Source: Otis tarda (taxonomy: Eukaryota; Chordata; Aves; Otidiformes; Otididae). From it: a stretch of DNA of 64,000 bases. Each line of letters opens with the position of its first letter. Position 1 is the stretch's first letter. Of the stretch, positions 13,916-25,669 are shown one piece after another. The stretch covers positions 47,189,371-47,253,370 of the forward strand of contig CM048557.1 in the NCBI GenBank assembly GCA_026413225.1. The letters are read 5' to 3'. The notes below the pieces were generated by a model. The model made no database searches. It was not told where the DNA came from and was given only the letters and a program-made list of their open reading frames with translations. Made by a program: the position numbers and the translations under genes.

Positions 13916-16900
13916 TACCTGCAGCTTGTCATTTAGATCAATTTTGGTGGGCAATTTAAAAGGTGATGTTATATACTATAATCTTTTGTAGATGTATGTC
14001 ATCCTATTTATTCATGTTCATTATTGTAGAACTTACTCTTATTATCAAAGCATTTTAGCTAAAACATTTTACGAATGCTTTTTTTCAGCTATTTTGTGTG
14101 GTATTGGAGCAAACGATGCCAGTGGGTGGTTTGTGTACTAAATACTTCACTTCCGTAGGTTCAGATTCTTCTTCAGACCCTTCTGTTTTCTGCTTCCCTT
14201 CAGAAAAAAAGACAGAAAAGGTGCTTCAGAAAGTCAGCAAGGGATCTGTGGATCATAGTGTTAATGAATCCAGGTTTAAATAATCTCTCTCTATGCAGAA
14301 TATGCTGACTAACTAGGAGATTTTCTGTGATACATCTGATTATTTTTTCTTCTCAGAAGAGGTTTAATTGAAAGGACTGCAACATACTGTTGAGTGAAGA
14401 AGAGTCTTCCAGGCTTGATAAGCAAAATAGCCTTTCATTTGTGTGAATTTTTGTTTGTTTAGATGATATGAACTTCAGCTGTGTATTTAATAGCTGCATA
14501 GTCCAGAAATTTAAAGCAGTCATGCCTCTAATAGACTACTAGCTCTATCATCAATATGTGAAAATGATAAATGGAAAGTCCTTTATACATTCTCCATTAG
14601 ATAGTGCATGTCAGCTGTTTGAGGATTAGGAGCCTACGTGATATTCCTCCTTTCTTTGAGTTAAAGATTCAGGCATTGTCATGTCTATTCCCTGCCTTTG
14701 TTCTCAGTCTTTGCTGTGTGGTGGCCTAAATTCATCAGGAGAGCTTAGTCACTTTGCAGGGCTGGTTCTGGGCCTCTTAAGCATGGTTTGCAGTCCAGTG
14801 GGTCAGACCATCCTCTGTGTTGGAGCCAGCCCAAAGAACATTGTCCAAGGATGCAGGCAGCAGCAAGCGGAGATGGAACCTGCAGCTTGTGAGCTGTTGT
14901 GCAATATCTTTAGAGACAGCATTTCTTCCTCCTGTTTTCATTACTGCTTTGGAGCTCAGAAAAAATAATAGATTAGTCAGGTTTGAAAAAAAGATGAATG
15001 TTCATTGTATTGCCAAGTCTTGATCTCTTCAGGGCTTAAATTTGAGGACCTTTTTACAAGCATTTTCCTTTAGACTTGAAAGGTAATGTGTAAAACAGCA
15101 GATAATGGAGGAGAGGGCATGATTCATGCTAGGCACTTGGTGTTCTCTGGTGTAACATAATGCTTCCTTTGCTCTTACTGGTGAGATGAAAGAGCTTTTT
15201 GGGCAAGATCAGAGCTGCTACACTATGTGCAAAATTTGAGTTCAGTGCTGAAAGAGCACTGACTAAGTGCATCTCACCACTGATTTGGGCTCCTAGGCTA
15301 CATTGCACTTTACATCTCTTAAACATGATGAGAGATGTTGCCCTCCATTGATTCTTACCTACACAGTTTCTGATGCTCTTACTGTGATTCTTCTCTGCTT
15401 CCAAGTTACAAATTATGTAGATACAATAAGTGAGAATGAAGGGCCTGAGGAAACAATACCTGACACTATCTCTGGATAATCTAACATTACCCAGAATGGT
15501 TTAAAGCTAGTAAGCATTTGGGAAACTACTCTTTTTATTGTGGGACTCCATCTCAGCACTTAAACTTCTCCATTATAACCTCTTTCTGCATTTTTACAGA
15601 CAATTTTTTTTCCAACAGCAAAAATTATTTATTCTTCTGAAAATTTATTCCCATAACTTCCTTGGAGTTAGAAGTCATATTCTCTTTATATGGTTTTATC
15701 AATGCAATCAGTTTAGTTGTCTCATTATGACGTTAGGATGACTTAGATGTTCTTACTTTACAGTTTGTGGAGTATAAATGCAGTATATGATATGACTCTC
15801 AAAGCTTCTATGTGTCAGTATCACTGTTGGCGATGCTTCGTGCATAGAATGTTTCACACACTATTTCTTATGCATCTAAATAATTAAACAACCTCTGTGA
15901 GACTCTTCAAACAAATATTTGCTTTTGACTATTGAGAGCACAGAAGTGTGTATGTGAGGTAGGGACCTTATGAGAGGGTTTGATTAGTGGTGTCACTGGT
16001 TCAAGCAGGTGGTATGAAGAATGATCAGACTAGAAAAAGCAGAACTATTTTGATGTATTATTTTTCCTGCTCACAGGCTAGAAAGGAGGAATGGAACAAA
16101 AGGATTTGGACAACTTAATGGAGGATGCAGTAATCTGCTGTTGAGCTATTACCAGAGTCTGTCACCATCTCTTTAAAATAACAGCCTGGTTGTTACTAAA
16201 CTATCCAGTTTTGTTTTAACAACATGAATCTGGGTCAGCTGCTTTGACTGCTTCTGAGGGCTTTCATTAGAGTTTCAGCATCCAGTTGCTGGACAACTCT
16301 TTTGGATGATGTTGGAAATAGTTTGCTTTTTCTGTCCTTCAGAGGTGTTGGCTGACTTCTTTTCTGTGACATTTGATGTACAGTTTCTCCTCCTCTAACC
16401 TCTGAGGGAACATCAGATACATGTGAAAGCAACTCATGGAACATAAATTGTTCATTGTTCTGTAATGTGTTTGAGGATCATAGCTATTATAGGTGACTCC
16501 CAGGACAACCCTTCTGTCCAGAACAGAATTACCTCCTGCCAGAGTTTATAGGTGTTTGCCTAGACTGGGATTCTGCCCCATCCTTGAGGAGGCACTGCCT
16601 TGATCTCTCATGGCTCATCATCTAGAACAGCTTCTAAGTCTATTTTCCCCTTAGTTCACATGATTCATGTCTAGAATTTATTCTTGACTGAAGTCAAAAG
16701 GTTTCCTATGGCTCACTTATAATTTTAAAACTTTAGGTCTGTTGTTTATGGTGTAATAATTAGTATTAAAGGGAAGACAAAGATATATGTGCTGGTGCTA
16801 AGACAGCTAAACAGTGACAAAGCAGGAATACCTGTTAATTTCAGCAGTACAGAAAGACTGCCAGAAAATTTCTTCCCAGAACCATTGAGTTCAGTTCTGC

Positions 16901-18164
16901 TTGCTAGGATCATGATCTTAGCCAGCCTTGCCATCAGAAATAGATGGTTTCCTTGTGTGTCATGCTGCTGCCCACGTGCAGTAAGTTCGTAGCCATTGCA
17001 TACTACGGCTCTACTGTAGTACTCCACTGATTTCACTAGCATTGCTCGGGTGAGGAAGGCTCATCATTCAAGCAGCAGGACCAATGCCATAGCGAGAACT
17101 TCTGCCTTTTTTACCTCCTTGCACTTAGGCCTTCTGTGTAGCTGTATCTTATAACATACATCTTTATTGTACTGACTTAATTATCTATCTACAATAACTT
17201 TTGAGTCCATTGTTATATTTCCTTCTGTGTTCTGAATTAATAGTGAGGTTGATTGGTTGGTTGTTTTGGTGTATTTTTTTTTTTTTACTGCCATGGTGGA
17301 TGATAGTCCTCTATTTTAATGACAACAGTACTGTGGTTAGTGGCCAACTTTAGAAGCAGATTTTTCTTAAGCAAGTTCCATACCTGTAGGATTTTTCTAA
17401 GTTACAGAGAACTGTTAAATAGTAGGGAAAAAAGGTTCCTGTAAATACTATTTTCCTTGTTGACCTCTGTTTGAGAGAAGGTCAAGGGAGTACCCAACTG
17501 TTCTGCTGCCTCCATCATTAATGCACCCTGCTTTGGCAGAGAAGCCTGACGCTTGACAGTATTAGACCATTCCTAGGTTATCAAACAGCACCAGCTCTTC
17601 TGTGCAAAGCCCAGCAAACCACTCAGATAAGGTAAATCCCACCAAACAGTGGGGTGGTTGTTAATTCCGAAGCAGTACAGAGAATTTGCTGTTCTCACTG
17701 ACAGAAGACGTGCTCCAGTATTGGCTGTAAACCAAACCCCAATGACAGAGGTAGGGACTGCCTCAGAGTACACCTGTAATGCGGTGGGTTTTGACAGAAG
17801 GTGAGCAAGTGAGCCAGCTGATTTTTATTTTTAAAAGAACTACCTGAAGTTTTTTTTCAGTAGACTTCAGGGAAGTCACTCTCTATTTTATATTTTCCTA
17901 AATATTTCCTCATTTTATCTGAGGCCAGACATCCTAACTGTGATGTGAAATGCTGCTTTTGTTCAATATTAAACTTCCTGCCCTTGGGCAGAATCAGTGC
18001 TTCTAGGATTGGCTGTTTTCAGCTTCACAGACATGAAGCATTTATTTTCAGGTGTCATCCAAAACTTCAGAGGTTCCTCTGCTCCATGCTCTTTGCTGAG
18101 TTGACTTCCTAACAGGACTGGGGAAAAAAATAGGAGGTTGGTTTTCCTCCACAAATGTGTAAGG

Positions 18165-18300
18165 ACTTGTGGAATAAGCCCAGGACTGGGAGCTAGGAGC
18201 TCCTGAACTCAGATGCTTCCTCTGCTATTGATTTTCTTGGAGGGCATGAGTAAATCCATTAAAACATCTGTGCATTGGTTTCCTCATACATAAATCAAAA
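18165..18300 (+). mobile_element. MIR-like SINE fragment
   Basis: Contains in order 'CCCAGGACTGGGAGCTAGGAG', a stretch matching the MIR 'ctctgccact' region, and 'TGGTTTCCTCATACATAAATC', matching the MIR core in sense orientation. Diverged and truncated. Confidence 0.6.
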
Positions 18301-19699
18301 TGCCAACGTTTCTCAAGCTCCTAGTGATGTTGTGAATTCTGAATATCTGAGTCCTCCTTTGTAGAAAGAGCTTTGACGGGAACACATAGCAACAGCTTTG
18401 CACATAAAAACTGAAGTTAAAATTACTGTCTGGCTCTCCTGACTGGGTATTATAGCCATATATACAATACAGAAAGATCTCCAGTCCTTACCTGTCCTGG
18501 GAACCTGAGATTCAGCCAGCTCTCTGGTTTCTGAAGGGAAACCTAGCAAAGAGCAAGGAACTTGGCTCAGATAGTTTTGGCCATGCTTTTGTTTCTGTTC
18601 TGCAGTCTGCAGTGTGTACTGGCAGCTGATTTGGAATTTCGAACAGGTATACATCTGAGACTTGCAAAATAGGCTTTGCAGTGGGGTGTTGATGGTAAGT
18701 GCTTAATGTGCTAGGTGTGCCTGTTAGTGATTAGTCAGAAAAGCATAACATTCTCCTGCTTCTTAAAGTGAAGGAATGACTCAGTTAAAGGAGAATGTGA
18801 TGATCAGTCTTGAAGATCCTGAGTTTGACTCTGGTGATTTCTGTGAGGCGTTGAATATGTCAAGGGTTAAGTCTGTGGTCTCAGATCTCTGCAAGTCCCA
18901 GCTGTTGCAGAGATGTTAATTATGTGAGTGTGTTATAAAATAAATAATCCATTTAGATTAATATTAACAAGTGAAGTGAAAGGTCTGATTTCTTACATGT
19001 GCTAAGTAACTTGGTTTCAGATTCTGATTTTTTAAAATCTATCTAGTATTAACTGAGTTAAAAATAAAATCTTGGACATCATGTATAAATCAAGAGTTTC
19101 CAAACATATTCTAAATGCTATTGTGAGTAAGCTTTATTTCATGCAGTTGTATTGTCACACTTGAACAACTGGATCATCATTTCAAGTTAATATAACTTAT
19201 ATATAGGGTTTCACATCCAAGCAAAAACAAGGTTTGATCTACTGTGCCATGTAACATAAATCAAGGATTCCTTGTGACTTTGAGATAGGCCTTAAGTTTT
19301 TAGCTATTTTAGGTTAGTTTTGTTGCTATGCAGAGACTCCTTAGTACACTACCACTGTATAAAGAATACAGAAGGCATAAATATCACAGAGCAATTTGTG
19401 GAGCCTTCAGAAACGTATAGCACAAGGGTCACAAGCTAACAAATAACAAGTGGTTCACCACTCTCTGGTCTTCCAGATGTCACCAGACTGTGCCTGAGAG
19501 CATATGGAAATACTGTGACACCTGCAGCCTGATTGGGGCATTTTCTCTTCTACATCATACATTGTGGAGAGGATCTGTATCCCTTTTTTCCCTTCCAGGC
19601 TCTCTGGTGATTTTTGCGTGCTTTATGCTCATAGCCATCACATATGTCACAGCATCCTAACAGGCAGACCAGCGTGGAAAGGCTTGTGCTTGGTAAAAA

Positions 19700-19750
19700 T
19701 CAGAAATTTCATGATGATCTTAAATCTCTTCTTGAATGGCTGCTGAATAG
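19700..19750 (+). repeat. Distal copy of a perfect 51-bp direct repeat
   Basis: These 51 bases are identical to 23016-23066, just upstream of the first LNS2 exon. Sequence outside the 51 bases is unrelated at both ends. This copy is not followed by a polypyrimidine tract or an AG, so it is not an obvious decoy splice acceptor. Confidence 0.9.
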
Positions 19751-20802
19751 CCTGGTCTGGCACAGGCTACTGTGTTGTACCTTGGAGGAACACATAGTCA
19801 AACTCTTCAGCAACTGCAGCCTAATCTGTGCACTGAAGCCTTTAATGAGACTGATAAACCAGTCATCCACATGGCCACTAGTAAACTGTTCAGGAATTAG
19901 TGGTTTGGAGAATATAGTTTTTGAGCGTATGTTGACCCTGGGACTTGTGCTTATGAGACATGGGGTGGAGAGGCGTGAATTTGGATTGGCCAGTGAACCC
20001 CAGAGAGATCTTAGTGTATGGTGATCTGAAAATATGAATGTCTATCCCAACCAGCCACAGGAGGAAGAAAAAAATCCCCATAACATATGAAACAGAAATA
20101 GGTGACATTGTCCCAAGAACAGGAAGGATATAAAGATGAATCAGGTCCAGAATCCTATCTATGACAAGAGTCAGTAGCAGATGACTGGAAGAAACAGATG
20201 CCATAGTTGCACACAGAGGTGGAGGGATAACACCTTATATAAAGTGGTACAAGTAAGAGTAATCTCTTTCTGAATTTTCTCTGCTCTGTTTTGATGAGTC
20301 TGCAGTGGTTGCCTTAAATTACTGTTCAGATTTCTAATCTACTCTTCACCTTCTCCTTTGTGTGGAGTAGACCAGTGAGAATTCATCTAAGTGGTTGAGA
20401 AAGTGTAAATGAGCCCTATTACTCTGTCTCGTACTGAGTGAACAATCAACTTTTTGCACCCCTCTTCCCAAAGACGTCAAATGTGTATTCAGTGCTTTGC
20501 ACATCCCAGGGCTGTAGGAAAATGTCTCAGTCATAACGATCGTGTTTGACTCCTGCCCTCAGACACTGGCTATTTGATCGGAATTACCTGCAGGTACCTA
20601 GAGCCATGTGTCTGACTTGATTGTAACACGTTGCCTTCCAATGGATCGGGAGTGACTAGGCAGGGGAATTATCATTGTGGAGAGAGTTGTTAGGCGCTCA
20701 GCTCCAGCTTCCAGAACTTCAATCAATATCAGCCCTCTGTGCTTAAGCTGGTTGAACAGCGACACAAGCACATGCTCTCCTTCGTGGTAGTTAAATGTAT
20801 TC

Positions 20803-21490
20803 AGAATAGAATCACAGAACCAAGTAATTGGAAGGGACCTTTAGAGGCTATGTAGTCCAACCAGTAGCTCAGATCAGGTCCATTTAGAGCAGGTAGCTCA
20901 GGGCTGTGCACAGTCAAGTTTTTAGTATTTCTAAGGATGGAGATGTCACAGCCTCTCTAGGCCCTTCCTAGTATTTGATCATCCTCAGGGTGGAACTTCT
21001 GCTTCTCATCCTTCTTCTGCACATCTCTGAGAATAATTTGGCCCTGTCTTTCCTATGCTGTCACATTAAGTAGTTGCAGAGAGTAACAAGATTCCCCCTC
21101 AGCTGTCTCTACTTCAGGCCAAACAAACCCAGCTCTCTCAGCCTTTCCAGACACATCACCTGCTCCAGGATCTTGAGTACCTCTCTGCTGGACTTGCTCC
21201 AGTATGTTTAGGCCATTTTTGTAGGCAGGAGCTCAATACCAGATGGAGTAGTCCAGGTATGATCTCACAAGTGTCCATTAGGGAAACAATAACTTCCCTT
21301 AGTCTCCTTGCTGCGTTTTTGCCAATACAGTCCAGGATGTGGCTGAAAGGGCAGGCACTGCTGGCTCATGCTCACCTTGTCCACTGGGACCCCCAGGTCT
21401 TTTTCTGTAGAGCTGCTTTTCAGCCAGTTGGCCCCCAACCTGTACTGTTGCATGGAGTAATTTGTCTTACTGTTTGCTCGCAGGGGTGTA
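20803..21490 (-). mobile_element. Old CR1 LINE fragment, reverse orientation
   Basis: Starts with the CR1 3'-terminal motif seen in reverse (AGAATAGAATCACAGAACC, then TTGGAAGGGACC and TAGTCCAACC). It continues through the reverse-transcriptase C-terminal region (AGCTCTCTCAGCC, GACCCCCAGGTC). In the minus frame near 21440-21360 residues such as YRLGANWLKSSS and EKDLGVPVD match the CR1 reverse transcriptase tail. Frameshifts and stops break it, so it is an inactive, old copy. The 5' edge is approximate. Confidence 0.85.
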
Positions 21491-23015
21491 TAGCCACACA
21501 GTAGGCTTGCATAAGCACAAACATGCATTAGTGCTGCCTTCAAAGTGCCTAGATTTTTTAATGAGTTCATTTTGTGATACCCTTAGTCGAGACTGCAAAA
21601 GTCTCTGCTTAAAGCAGATCTATCACTTGAAGATGATAAGTGTTCACGTTGCAACACTGTGCAGTTTTGTCACTGCTGTTTCATGCTGCAAGGGCACGGA
21701 TTTCACCATGCAGTTATTTTTCAAGAACAGCTATGACAACAAGTATTTTCCCTTCACTCTTGTACTAACAAATTCTGGCTAATCTGTATTAGGATTGCTA
21801 AATGAGACAAAATGAAGCAGAAAAATGCTATTAATGTCAATGGCAATAGCACCAGCACTTTCCTTATGTAGCGGATTGTGAGCAATGATAGCTTGACTGC
21901 TTGTACCATCCAGTTATTCATGCTTAAGCTCACTTTCACAGCTGGGAGTCAGAAAGCTGCTGCAATATGGAGTGGGGGGATATGTATAGACTCTATTGTA
22001 AGTATCATTTTCCCCTAGATTGCACTGGTAGGAATGGGCTATGGGCAGCTGTCCTGCAAACTTTACTATCTCTGTCCTGTATTTCTTCCACTGGGCAAAA
22101 CTGAGGTACACAGCTGGTTCGAGTCGCGTGAGCACAATACAGCAGCAGAGCTGCCCTGAGTGACTGTGGAAGCCCAGGTTCTGGGAAGCAGACTGCCAGC
22201 TCACGTGAAGGATTTTTATGGTATACAAATGCTGCCTCCAGTTGCTAAGAAATTATCTCAGTGGTTTTCCCTACTGTACGTGAAAGAGAGTTTGTTTTTT
22301 TTTTTTTTTTTGTTAATGATTAAATATTTCATGTCACGTGCTCTGAATACTACCCCTATGTTTATTTTTGCTGTGTGAAAAGGATATGCTTGTCTAGTAG
22401 AGATTTTCTGGATAAGGTCATCAAACAGTCAATGTCCTGAGATGTGTTTAGCAGCAACATCATTACTTATGGCTACGGACAAAATGTTTCATGTGGACTT
22501 CCCTCATGCGCTCAGAGAAGGAAACTGTAGGACATTTCACATGGCTCTCTGGTTTGCTTGGTCTCTCATTCAGTTGAAAGAAAGGAGCAGTTCTGTCAGT
22601 ATTATATCCTGTCTCTCTCTCAGATTGCCTGGCAGATAGGTTAAGACAAGTTCAGAAGACACAAGCAATGAGTCTAAATACTAATCTTTGGAAAATGTTG
22701 GTTTCTTTTGGAATAACGTATACATGATGATTGTGTTGTGAATAGTGGAGTTTTCCATCCTTCTCCAAAAAAGGATGTGAAGAGTCTTATAGCAGTCTCT
22801 TTAAATGTAGTTTTTTCTAGGCTCCACTGCGTACTTTTGAACGGTCCCTATGGTGACAGTGCTGCAGTGAAACTGAAAACACAGCGCTGAATTTCTTTGG
22901 TACCGTGGACCCTGCCGTTAATTCTCTTGATAGCCCTACTACAAAAGGAGCTGTACAGTGATTAGCGTGCCATGATATATAGTTGTATGGAACTTTAACA
23001 GTGCTGTGGGATTGC

Positions 23016-23066
23016 TCAGAAATTTCATGATGATCTTAAATCTCTTCTTGAATGGCTGCTGAATAG
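23016..23066 (+). repeat. Proximal copy of the 51-bp direct repeat, abutting a splice acceptor
   Basis: Perfect match to 19700-19750. This copy ends at the exact point where the polypyrimidine tract of the neurexin exon begins, so it covers the usual branch-point zone (24-75 bases before the exon). Confidence 0.9.
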
Positions 23067-23090
23067 TTCTTCTGTTTCCTTTTTTTCCAG
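23067..23090 (+). promoter_or_regulatory. NRXN3: Polypyrimidine tract and 3' splice acceptor of the first LNS2 exon
   Basis: A run of T and C (with one G) ends in CCAG directly before the exon. It fixes the exon start at 23091, which leaves the reading frame two bases into a codon. Confidence 0.9.
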
Positions 23091-23392
23091 CGCGAGATGA
23101 GAACATGGCCACTTTCCGTGGTTCCGAATACCTTTGCTACGACCTCTCGCAAAACCCCATCCAGAGCAGCAGCGATGAGATCACTCTTTCCTTCAAGACA
23201 TGGCAACGCAACGGGCTCATTCTGCACACTGGCAAGTCAGCTGATTACGTCAACCTGGCCCTGAAAGATGGTGCGGTCTCGTTGGTCATTAACCTGGGGT
23301 CTGGGGCCTTCGAGGCCATTGTGGAGCCAGTCAATGGCAAGTTCAATGACAACGCATGGCATGACGTTAAGGTGACACGCAACCTGCGGCAG
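23091..23392 (+). CDS. NRXN3: Neurexin-3 alpha, exon encoding the first part of LNS2
   Basis: Neurexins are presynaptic single-pass adhesion receptors; the alpha forms carry six LNS (laminin-neurexin-sex hormone globulin) domains and three EGF repeats. This 302-bp exon encodes the first ~100 residues of LNS2, from [11 protein letters not shown] through [33 protein letters not shown] and [11 protein letters not shown] to NLRQ. It begins after CCAG, in phase with two bases of a split codon, and ends with a complete CAG codon followed by donor GTAATG. The variants [17 protein letters not shown] and AFEAIVEP match NRXN3 as I remember it; NRXN1 has KTLQRNGLML, ALKNGAV and AFEALVEP. The fit to the SS2 microexon and the next exon confirms the gene. 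The paralogue call rests on memory and is a little less certain than the neurexin call. Confidence 0.93.
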
Positions 23393-24930
23393 GTAATGGT
23401 GAAGGGGAGAAAATGCTGGGGAACGTTTTGTTCTATTTGATTAGGATGGGCAGATGGGAGAGAGTAACGGAGAAATGGGGATGCTCAGTGGAATTGCTAG
23501 ATTTTCTCCACCTTTTTCTGTATCTCGATATCTAAAGGACAGTGAAAAAACATCAGTTGATCAGAGTTTATCACTCTTGTGATATCTTCATTTCCACTTT
23601 ATTAATTTTCCATTTTTTCTAGTTTGATTTAATTTTAAAAACTTGTGATGTAACTTTACTTTCATCTCCCTTTTCCTTTTTTTTTTTTTGTTCTCCCTTT
23701 TTTATTTTATTATTTCCTTAATTATGATTCAATCTTATCAGTAATATTCTTGTTGCATTTAATTACTGTGGGAACAGAGTCTTTTTCCAACACCCAACAC
23801 TCTACACCTTTCTCCTTTTTCTTTCAGTTTTGTTAATTGGTTTAACCATTCCCATGCTGTCATAATTCTAATTCTGGAAGTCTTTTGTTTTTCCGTTACT
23901 TTCTTCTCTTTTTTTTGTGTGTGTGTGCACGTGAGTATGCAGGTATGCAGGCTGGTGGGTACATGTGTAATTTTAACTTTATATCCTTGGAATTAATTGG
24001 CTGGAGTCTTCCTGAGTCTTCTTGATTCTCTTTTCTTCTTTTCTTCTTTTTTTTTTATTCCCCCCCCTCCGCCTTCTTTCTATAATGAGATTCTACTTTA
24101 TTTCTTATGTCTCTGCCTATGAGACTCTTCTGTTGGCTGTGAGGACTGGAAAAGTGGAAGGATCAAAAAAACCAAGCAAACCCAGATCAATCCAGCACCC
24201 TTCAATTCCACTTTGGAAAAGTTTTTCTGATTTTGCCACTGTAATTTTGCACATCTGCATGCTGCTTTTCTAAGCAGACAACTCTATCAGGTGACGTATT
24301 TGGTAGTAGGCTAGTCTTAAAATCCTGATGTGCCTTCCTTGTGAAATATAAATTCAGACATAAATAGATAAGATAAAATTAAACAACCTTGCTCTGAAGG
24401 CTGGTGAATATATCAAGTCTCTAAGGCCCATCCACTGCATGATAAATGAGATTTACACTGAATAGGAGCTATTTGATGTCTTGCTGGTAGGTAGAAGCAG
24501 CAGAAATAGCTTGTCAACTAAGATTTTAAAATAAATTTGTGAAAACAATATTATTTGTTTATTTACTCATTAATGTAAATATCAACACAACCCTTAATAG
24601 TTTTGTTTTGGTTTAGACAATGTCATTTGCTGAGAAAAAAGCTTTTGTGGTAACATTTTACAGGAGCTAAAATAAAAGGTATCTGTGCCAGGGATCAGAA
24701 ACAGTCTCTACTACTAGATGTTAGTGGATAATTTCTGTTATGGGGATTTCACATCTTTCTTTTAAATATTTGAGTTTGGGGCTGAAGATATTTGTCTTTC
24801 CCATGTGAGTTCCTGCATTTCTACATGCTCAGGATGTATGGGTCTTTGATGACAAATCTGTCATCAAACTTTTGTGAGGCTACTGGGTTCTTACTTATGG
24901 CAACATGAGTCTGCTTTCACTAGTTTATAT

Positions 24931-25497
24931 AGAATCATAGAATCATAGAATGGTTAGAGTTGGAAGGGACCTTCAAAGGTCATCTAGTCCAACCCCCCTG
25001 CAAGAAGCAGGGACATCCCTGACTAGATCAGGTTGCTCAGAGCCTCATCCAGCCTGGCCTTGGAACATTTCCAGGGATGGGGCATCCACCACCTCTCTGG
25101 GCAACCTGTTCCAGTGCTCTACAACTCTCATTGTAAAAAATTTTTTTCTAATATCTAATCTAAACCTACCTCCTTCTAATTTAAACCCATTACCCCTTGT
25201 CCTATCACAACAGGCCCTACTGAACAGCCTCTCCCCATCTTTCCTGTAGGCCCCCTTGAGGTATTGGAAGACCGCTATCAGGTCTCCCCGGAGCCTCCTC
25301 TTCTCCAGGCTGAACAGCCCCAACTCTCTCAGCCTGTCCTCATAGGAGAGGTGCTCCAGCCCTCTGATCATCTTGGTGGCCCTTCTCTGGACCCTTTCCA
25401 ACTGGTCCATGTCCTTCTTGTGTTGGGGACTCCAGAGCTGGACGCAGTACTCCAGGTGGGGTCTCACAAGGGCAGAGTAGAGGGGCAGATGAAAGTT
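24931..25497 (-). mobile_element. Young 5'-truncated CR1 LINE, reverse orientation
   Basis: The 3' end is at 24931 and shows the CR1 terminal repeat in reverse (AGAATCATAGAATCATAGAA, then GGTTAGAGTTGGAAGGGACC). The body runs through a 3' UTR of about 110 bases into the reverse-transcriptase C-terminus and stops abruptly near 25497, the typical 5' truncation of target-primed reverse transcription. Divergence looks low, because the coding part is open throughout. Confidence 0.93.
25045..25490 (-). pseudogene. CR1 ORF2 fragment: C-terminus of reverse transcriptase
   Basis: About 145 open codons read on the minus strand: [55 protein letters not shown] and [20 protein letters not shown]. These are the end of the CR1 reverse transcriptase 'thumb' and tail. 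The catalytic palm and the endonuclease are missing because of 5' truncation, so the fragment cannot work. The first codon of the visible frame is not a true start. Confidence 0.92.
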
Positions 25498-25628
25498 TAA
25501 TTTTTTTTATGCAGTGCATGTGTATCGATCCTATTTTGTTCAAATGTTCCAGTCAGTCCAGTAGAGGGAGATGCAGCAACTGGTTGAGGTTTGTCAGCCT
25601 GGAAGGGTCAGAACATACAGCTTTATTT

Positions 25629-25634
<6 letters not shown>

Positions 25635-25665
<31 letters not shown>
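25635..25665 (+). repeat. Poly-T run of 31 bases
   Basis: Uninterrupted T run in the intron, about 140 bases after the CR1. The large plus-strand open frame over it (poly-Phe) is an artefact. The exact length is prone to sequencing error. Confidence 0.9.

Positions 25666-25669
<4 letters not shown>

Larger units (their letters stand above)
1..23090 (+). other. NRXN3: NRXN3 intron (3' part), upstream of the first LNS2 exon
   Basis: No coding exon was found in this block. The open frames present are short, start and stop at random and show no recognisable domain. The expected preceding neurexin exon (the splice-site-1 region between EGF-A and LNS2) was looked for by its conserved Met-Met-containing peptide and not seen, so it probably lies beyond the left edge. 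The block holds a pyrimidine-rich tract, TG/CA-rich low-complexity DNA, two MIR-like SINE fragments, one old CR1 fragment and one copy of a 51-bp duplication, all listed separately. The rest is AT-rich single-copy-looking sequence in which I see nothing further. Confidence 0.75.

Noticed and set aside
1..23090. Splice-site-1 neurexin exon upstream of LNS2
   Set aside because: Looked for by its conserved peptide and donor context and not found, so it probably lies outside the window.
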